Of a stretch of 64,000 bases of DNA, positions 58,855 through 64,000 are shown piece by piece. Source of the DNA: Calditrichia bacterium (lineage in GTDB: Bacteria; Calditrichota; Calditrichia; RBG-13-44-9; J075); assembly GCA_028284445.1 (NCBI GenBank), contig JANQRS010000051.1, positions 1-64,000 on the forward strand, given 5' to 3'. Below the pieces are notes generated by a model that saw only the letters and a list, made by a program, of their open reading frames with translations, was not told the DNA's origin and made no database searches. Position 1 is the stretch's first letter. Each line of letters opens with the position of its first letter. The translations under genes were made by a program, and so were the position numbers.

Positions 58855-58938
58855 TTTAACACCAGAAAAATTTGAAAAATGTATCGCTTGCCAGTTAATC
58901 AGCTATCAATTTAAGCTCTCACAGGCAAAGGATCAACA

Positions 58939-60495
58939 TTAGTTCGAACTCCCCAAAGATACCGGCACCTCGGCGCGGCCCTTGACATCATCATCTGCCT
59001 GATGCCAGATTTCGGCCAGCGTTTGATAGGCACGCTTGCTGGTTTCCTTGTCTCCGATCTTGCGCGAGGATCTGGCAAGACCGAGCAGAGATAGCACCCG
59101 CCCCGGTTCGCGCAGCAGGGACTTCCGAAACATTTCGACGGCTTCCTCGGCACGATCATTGGCCAACAGGGTTTCTCCAAACTGCTCATAGACCGGCTTT
59201 ACCGGCATCGCCGGCCCAAATTCGTATTCCATGTCTTCTTGCTGTTTTACCGCTCGTTTCAGGATGGAGATAGCATCGTCTACCTTAAACTCGGCCACGA
59301 GAATTGCCGCCTCCAACTGGCGGTACATCAGGTTTGCGGTCTCGGCGTCGTTATAACGGGCGGATGATTCCGGCAGCGATTTTAACTCTCGTAGATATTT
59401 TCTGGCCGCTTCGGTGCGTCCCTTTTGGGCAGTTGCCAGGCCCTTCGCAAAGAGCGTTGTTGATGAAGCCTGCAGGCGAATGTTATCGAAATCAATTTCC
59501 GGCTCGAAATGCAACGGATCCCAATCGCGGGTTTCGATCACATAGGCCGCTCGCATATAGGCCAGATGATTGCGCGTGGCGCGATCCGGGCTGTTCTTCA
59601 TATTGGCTTCCAGCCGCTCGATCAATTTACGGGCATCGGCATAGCGACCGGACTGTAAATAGCTATAGGTTAGCCACCAGGTGGCATGATATCCCCGGCG
59701 TCCTTTCTTATGTGACGCAGCGGCAGAAGCTTCGTTCATACGAGAAGATTCATCCCACATCCCCAGAGCCATAAAGATATGTGAGGGCATGTGCAAGGCA
59801 TGCGGCGCATCCGGGGCAATCTTTGCATAGGCATGTGCAGCCTTCAAACCGAGTGGCGCATGAATCGGATCATCGAATGAGTGAATAACGTAATGCGCAG
59901 CACCGGGGTGACGAGGATTTTCCTCAAACACTTCTCCGGCAATAGCGCCGGCGCGCATATAGATACGGAAATCGCGCTTTGCCTGAGCAGTTCCAAGAAT
60001 CGACAAGGCGTAGAAGCTCTTCATTTCCAGATCATCGGGATAACGCTCCGACAACTCCTTCATCGCTGCAGAGTAGGCAAGGTCTCGCGCCAGCTTGTCG
60101 CCTTTATGGAAGTAAAGCACGTTGACGGCTCGCAGCCAGCCTTTTTCTTTTTCGGTACCGGCCTTAGCCAGGCGTTCTTCTAAAGTATCACCGATTTTCC
60201 GGAGCGCCGACCGGCCGGCGTCGAGATCCTGGGCATTCCATATTGGCTGATTATGGGTCATGGCCATGCCCCAATATGCCATAGCAAAATCCTTGTCAGA
60301 TTTCATAGCTTGGCGAAAAGCACTGCGAGCATCGACATATTCGAAGCTATGTAAGAGCAGCACCCCTTTTTCGAAGCTTTCCTGGGCAACGGTTGAGCCG
60401 GATGTCGGAAAATCAATATCGCCGAGGTCCTGGGCAAATGCAGCCGCGAAAAGAAGGCTGGCAATAATGATGAAACGATGGACCAATATAGACAT
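58939..60495 (-). CDS. Secreted TPR-repeat protein
   Basis: 518 residues. Signal peptide ~1-21 (ASLLFAAAFAQ). Helical repeats throughout: ARSAFRQAMKSDKDFAMAYW, HPGAAHYVIHSFDDP, AVEMFRKSLLREPGRVLSLL, SKRAYQTLAEIWHQ, matching tetratricopeptide repeats. HYVIHSFDDP and HALHMPSHIF are typical of the TPR proteins found beside TonB-dependent systems in Bacteroidota. Likely periplasmic scaffold; partner unknown. Confidence 0.8.
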   Translation of the reverse strand: MSILVHRFIIIASLLFAAAFAQDLGDIDFPTSGSTVAQESFEKGVLLLHSFEYVDARSAFRQAMKSDKDFAMAYWGMAMTHNQPIWNAQDLDAGRSALRKIGDTLEERLAKAGTEKEKGWLRAVNVLYFHKGDKLARDLAYSAAMKELSERYPDDLEMKSFYALSILGTAQAKRDFRIYMRAGAIAGEVFEENPRHPGAAHYVIHSFDDPIHAPLGLKAAHAYAKIAPDAPHALHMPSHIFMALGMWDESSRMNEASAAASHKKGRRGYHATWWLTYSYLQSGRYADARKLIERLEANMKNSPDRATRNHLAYMRAAYVIETRDWDPLHFEPEIDFDNIRLQASSTTLFAKGLATAQKGRTEAARKYLRELKSLPESSARYNDAETANLMYRQLEAAILVAEFKVDDAISILKRAVKQQEDMEYEFGPAMPVKPVYEQFGETLLANDRAEEAVEMFRKSLLREPGRVLSLLGLARSSRKIGDKETSKRAYQTLAEIWHQADDDVKGRAEVPVSLGSSN

Positions 60496-60556
60496 AAATA
60501 CCTCACGGATGTAGGTGATGATCGTTGGTGCGAGTTGTTAGTTCATGGTTAATGCT

Positions 60557-60610
60557 TCCCCACGTTCGCCGGAAGCGAACATGAGCCTGCTCTATGTAAC
60601 GGCTCCGCCG
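60557..60610 (-). repeat. Double-hairpin dispersed element, copy J
   Basis: CCCCACGTTCGCCGGAAG, CGAACATGAGCCTGC and CGGCTCCGCCG, on the minus strand, between the BNR/VPS10-like gene end and the TPR gene start. It is followed by several units of AATCTCTAATCTCTA (60622-60650). Confidence 0.9.
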
Positions 60611-60642
60611 TTGACTTGCTGCTAATCTCCAATCTCTAATCT

Positions 60643-63600
60643 CTAATCTCTATCATCTATGGAAACCGCTGGAACATCGGCTGCCTTGACCGCGGCATTG
60701 AACGCCGGTAAGTCCGAGTCCATTGCTGCTTTCAGGTCACTTAATGCAGCGTCGATTTTTTTGACCAGCATTTGCTTCACTTCGACAGCCTGATCGGTAG
60801 GGCGATTGTCGCCGAAACCACTGACCGTTCCCAGGGCACTTAGTCGATTGTTTAAACGTATCGGGAAGTTCAGAGGATCCTGACGACTTTGATTTTTGGT
60901 CTGGTAGAGTGTTTCTTCAACCGTCTTCAATTTCTTCAGGAACGCTTTGCCCTGATCAACCAAGTCCTTTTTCGAATCATCGGCCTTAAAGCGCCCTAAA
61001 ACATCATTGACTTGCTTGCGAACGTTGCGAATCTGCTTGATGGCCTTATGGGCGTCGCTCACCTTGTCGCGCACACCAATGAGGAAATCAAATTGCGCTT
61101 GTAGATCGGCTTGACTGGCACCACTGCGCGGATCCTTCAGAATACGGAAGGGCACGGTCATCGAATCTGTCCCGGCAACCAGTCGCACCTGATATTCTCC
61201 CGGTACAGCCTTCGGACCACTGGTGCCACCTGCCCAGAGAATCATTCCTTTGAAAGTCTCGGCATCCGGATAGCGCATATTCCAATAAAATTGGTTCATT
61301 CCTTTTTTCGCCGGCATTTGATCCTTCTTTTCCTTTGCTGCAGCAGACCAGGAGCGGATGACCGTTCCGTCCTTTTCCAAAATTCGCAAATGTACTCCCT
61401 GACTATCCGGCAGGGATTTAAAATAATAATTGATTGCCACGCCACTGGCGGCATTTTGTCCAACTGTCAAACTTGGCGGACGCTGACTTCCTCGTAAGCG
61501 CCAGGTATCGCGTGGTTGAAATAGCCAGCTGGCGGCTTTGGCCTGCTCATCAGAAAGCTGATGCAGCGGTGTCAAATCATCGAGCACCCACAGTGACCGT
61601 CCCTGAGTAGCGACGATCAGATCATTTTCCTTCAGGGCAAGTTCCGTAATCGGCACAATCGGCAGATTTAGCTGAAATGATTGCCAGTTTCGGCCATCGT
61701 TGAAAGATACATACATCCCACTTTCGGTACCGGCATATAGCAAACCGGGACGTTTGGAATCCGCTCGAATGGTCCGCGTGAAGTGGTTCGCATCAATGCC
61801 ACGCGTAATCTTCTGCCATGATTTGCCATAGTCGCTTGTGCGATAGAGATAGGGCTGAAAATCATCCGACTTATAGCGGGTGCCGGCAACATAAAGTCCG
61901 CCTTTTTCAAACGGATGGGCTTCCATAGCATTGATCTGCATCCATTCCGGCATTAGCTTGCGAGGCGGGGTGATATTATCCCAGTTTTTTCCGCCATCGC
62001 GGGTAATATGAATGAGGCCATCATCGGAGCCGGCCCAGATCACGCCTTGCTCATGAGGGCTCTCAACCACAGAAAAGATCGTAGCATAATACTCAACACT
62101 GGTATTGTCCTGGGTAATCGGTCCACCGGATGAACCCAGCGTTGAAGGATCATTCCGGGTTAAGTCCGGGCTGATCGCCTCCCAGCTTTGCCCTTCGTTG
62201 GTAGACTTAAAGAGCACATTTCCAGCCGCATAAAGGACCTTGTTATCATGCGGCGAAAAGAGGATCGGGAAATTCCACTGGAAGCGATATTTCAAATCGC
62301 CGGCGCCATACCCCATCGGATTATCCGGCCACACATTGACGCCGCGCAGTTCACCAGTTTGATGATTGAAGCGCGTTAGAAATCCGCCGTAAGAACCCCC
62401 GTAGACAATGTCCGGGTTTTCCGGATGCGGCGCGATGTGCCCACTCTCGCCCCCGGCAGTTGGCTCCCAGTGCCGCTCGCCGATCGAGCCGCCGGAGGTG
62501 CGATGATAAATGCGCACCGTTGAATTATCCTGCTGGGCGGCGTAAATACGATACGGGAAATGATTATCGGTTGTTACCCGGTAAAATTGCGCCGTTGGCT
62601 GATTGTGGTAAGTGCTCCATCCCTCGCCCCCATTAAAGGTCACCTGTGCGCCACCATCATCCGCAATGACCATTCTTTGCGCTTCAGTTGGGTCTATCCA
62701 TAGATCGTGGTGATCGCCATGCGGCGTAGCAATGCGCTCATAGGTTTTGCCGCCGTCCTTGGAGCGCCAGAAGCGCACGTTTAGCACATAAACCATATCC
62801 TCATTCTGCGGATCGGCATAAATGCGCGTGTAATACCAGGCGCGCTGACGCAGCTTGCGTTCTTCATTCACTTTCATCCAGGATTTACCGGCATCGTCCG
62901 AGCGGAAAACGCCGCCATCTTTTGCTTCAATAATTGCCCAAAGGCGATCCGGATTAGCCGGTGAGACCGTCACCATATTGATGCCGATAACGCCCTGCGG
63001 CAGACCTTTATTGCGGGTGATTTCAGTCCAGGTATCGCCGCCGTCGGTTGATTTCCAGATGCTGGACCCTTCCCCGCCGCTTTCCAGTGCATAGGGGCGA
63101 CGAATCACGCGCCAAAATGATGCATACAGGACGCGCGGATTGCTGGGATCCATGGCCAAATCCACCGCTCCCACTTCATTACTCACAAAAAGGACCTTTT
63201 CCCAGGTTGCTCCGCCGTCCTTGCTGCGAAAGACACCGCGCTGCTCATTAGGACCGAACAGGTGCCCCAGTACCGCCGCGTATACCAGATCCGGATTTCG
63301 CGGATGAATTCGAATGCGCGGAATTCGCCGCGAGTCGGTTAATCCGATTTGCTTCCAGGTGCGGCCGGCATCGTCACTTTTCCACATCCCATATCCGTGC
63401 GATACATTGCCACGCACCGTCTTTTCACCGCCCCCAACGTAAATCACATTTGGATCCCATTCACTAACCGCAACAGCTCCAATGGATCCGCCAAAATAAC
63501 CATCTGAAATATTTTCCCAGGTTTGTCCGCCATTTCCGGTTTTCCAGACGCCACCGCCGGTAGCCCCAAAGTAGAAATTCATCGGATCACCGGGAATTCC

Positions 63601-63771
63601 GGCCACTGCAGCCGAGCGACCACCGCGAAAAGGTCCGATTTCCCGGTATTTCATCGCACCAAAATAGCTGGTATCCATTTGCACGCTTTTCTGAGCAAGC
63701 ATGTCCGGTGAAAAAACAGCAATGAATATGACAAGCAAGGTTTTCACAAAAGAGGCGAAGCATTTCTTCAT
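60643..63771 (-). CDS. Secreted BNR/sortilin-type (VPS10-like) beta-propeller protein
   Basis: 1042 residues. Signal peptide ~1-26. The first ~730 residues form repeated sialidase/BNR blades with S-x-D-x-G-x-T-W motifs (KSDDAGRTWKQIGL, RSKDGGATWEKVLF, KSTDGGDTWTEI, RSDDAGKSWMKV, KSTNEGQSWEAI), an arrangement seen in large exo-sialidase/sortilin-like secreted proteins. MKYREIGPFRGGRSAAVAG is a typical family beginning. The last ~300 residues are an Ig-like part and a helical end without a sorting tail. Substrate unknown; protein or glycan binding at the cell surface is likely. Confidence 0.87.
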   Translation of the reverse strand: MKKCFASFVKTLLVIFIAVFSPDMLAQKSVQMDTSYFGAMKYREIGPFRGGRSAAVAGIPGDPMNFYFGATGGGVWKTGNGGQTWENISDGYFGGSIGAVAVSEWDPNVIYVGGGEKTVRGNVSHGYGMWKSDDAGRTWKQIGLTDSRRIPRIRIHPRNPDLVYAAVLGHLFGPNEQRGVFRSKDGGATWEKVLFVSNEVGAVDLAMDPSNPRVLYASFWRVIRRPYALESGGEGSSIWKSTDGGDTWTEITRNKGLPQGVIGINMVTVSPANPDRLWAIIEAKDGGVFRSDDAGKSWMKVNEERKLRQRAWYYTRIYADPQNEDMVYVLNVRFWRSKDGGKTYERIATPHGDHHDLWIDPTEAQRMVIADDGGAQVTFNGGEGWSTYHNQPTAQFYRVTTDNHFPYRIYAAQQDNSTVRIYHRTSGGSIGERHWEPTAGGESGHIAPHPENPDIVYGGSYGGFLTRFNHQTGELRGVNVWPDNPMGYGAGDLKYRFQWNFPILFSPHDNKVLYAAGNVLFKSTNEGQSWEAISPDLTRNDPSTLGSSGGPITQDNTSVEYYATIFSVVESPHEQGVIWAGSDDGLIHITRDGGKNWDNITPPRKLMPEWMQINAMEAHPFEKGGLYVAGTRYKSDDFQPYLYRTSDYGKSWQKITRGIDANHFTRTIRADSKRPGLLYAGTESGMYVSFNDGRNWQSFQLNLPIVPITELALKENDLIVATQGRSLWVLDDLTPLHQLSDEQAKAASWLFQPRDTWRLRGSQRPPSLTVGQNAASGVAINYYFKSLPDSQGVHLRILEKDGTVIRSWSAAAKEKKDQMPAKKGMNQFYWNMRYPDAETFKGMILWAGGTSGPKAVPGEYQVRLVAGTDSMTVPFRILKDPRSGASQADLQAQFDFLIGVRDKVSDAHKAIKQIRNVRKQVNDVLGRFKADDSKKDLVDQGKAFLKKLKTVEETLYQTKNQSRQDPLNFPIRLNNRLSALGTVSGFGDNRPTDQAVEVKQMLVKKIDAALSDLKAAMDSDLPAFNAAVKAADVPAVSIDDRD

Positions 63772-63827
63772 AGTGGTTCCCCCGAAGACGATTGACGATT
63801 GAAGATTAACGATTGAAAACTAAGATT

Positions 63828-63883
63828 CCGTGAGCCGTGAGCCGTGAGCCGTGAGCCGTGAGCCGTGAGCCGTGAGCCGTGAG
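63828..63883. repeat. 7-bp tandem repeat (CCGTGAG x8)
   Basis: Eight perfect copies, about 57 bp upstream of the BNR/VPS10-like gene start. A 76-codon frame across it (63768-63998, minus) gives a repeated LTAHGSR peptide and is taken as non-coding. Confidence 0.97.
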
Positions 63884-64000
63884 CGAAACAACGAAAAACG
63901 CATTTACTATTCAACATTTTAACGCTTTGACATTTTGACAAATTTATCAAACGACAATCAAAAAACGAAATGGAGAGGCAGCTACTGCGGTAGATCAAAG

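Noticed and set aside
63768..63998. 76-codon minus-strand frame before the BNR propeller gene
   Set aside because: It is a translation of the CCGTGAG array giving a repeated LTAHGSR peptide.

Overview
The window looks like one contig from a Gram-negative, non-photosynthetic bacterium of the Fibrobacterota-Chlorobiota-Bacteroidota (FCB) sphere, of the Calditrichota / KSB1 / Marinimicrobia kind. The main reason is that six large secreted proteins end in the same ~80-residue tail containing NYPNPFNP and closing with GVYF-type beta strands, which is the FlgD-like / type-IX-like sorting domain of those lineages. A PorV/PorQ-like barrel, DUF1549/DUF1553 cytochromes and many dispersed intergenic palindromes fit the same picture. 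The phylum is an inference; there is no rRNA gene here. I saw no tRNA, rRNA, transposase, phage or CRISPR genes.

Layout. 1-17 kb: secreted and envelope proteins (beta-propeller protein, M28 peptidase, FG-GAP/ASPIC giant, L,D-transpeptidase, PGRP amidase, beta-lactamase-like lipoprotein), plus a PuuD-like membrane domain, RecQ and a four-helix-bundle protein sitting in short repeats. 17.5-44.5 kb: one continuous signalling island. 45.5-51.6 kb: an outer-membrane porin, the NrfH/NrfA nitrite-ammonification pair and a Planctomycete-type cytochrome. 51.8-63.8 kb: PorV-like barrel, phosphodiester glycosidase, M23 peptidase, beta-propeller, lipoprotein, TPR and BNR/sortilin-type propeller proteins.

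The signalling island is the centre of interest. It carries two complete double-domain KaiC proteins, five KaiB proteins and two response regulators whose C-terminal helical domain reads as a KaiA/RsbU-type domain. They are arranged as a repeated cassette, KaiB - REC/KaiA-like - KaiB - KaiC, followed by a fifth KaiB. Both KaiCs keep the CII phosphorylation motif (T-E-x-H-I-S-T), both pairs of catalytic glutamates and Walker A motifs. Around the cassettes lie a hybrid kinase, two kinase-like proteins with a DHp helix but no ATPase domain, two paralogous kinase / Rcp1-type regulator pairs, a REC-kinase coupled to a CheR methyltransferase, a 1963-residue soluble hybrid kinase with about ten 92-residue double-HAMP repeats and three receivers, and a REC-GGDEF-EAL protein. 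This suggests a KaiABC-like timer or switch feeding a large phosphorelay and c-di-GMP network, in an organism far from Cyanobacteria.

Intergenic DNA is rich in repeats: four short tandem arrays (7-9 bp units), a 15-bp tandem repeat, a ~53-bp double-hairpin element in nine good copies, perfect 42-44 bp palindromes, and AATGACAAATG-type runs. Many predicted ORFs in these stretches are translations of repeats and are not listed as genes.
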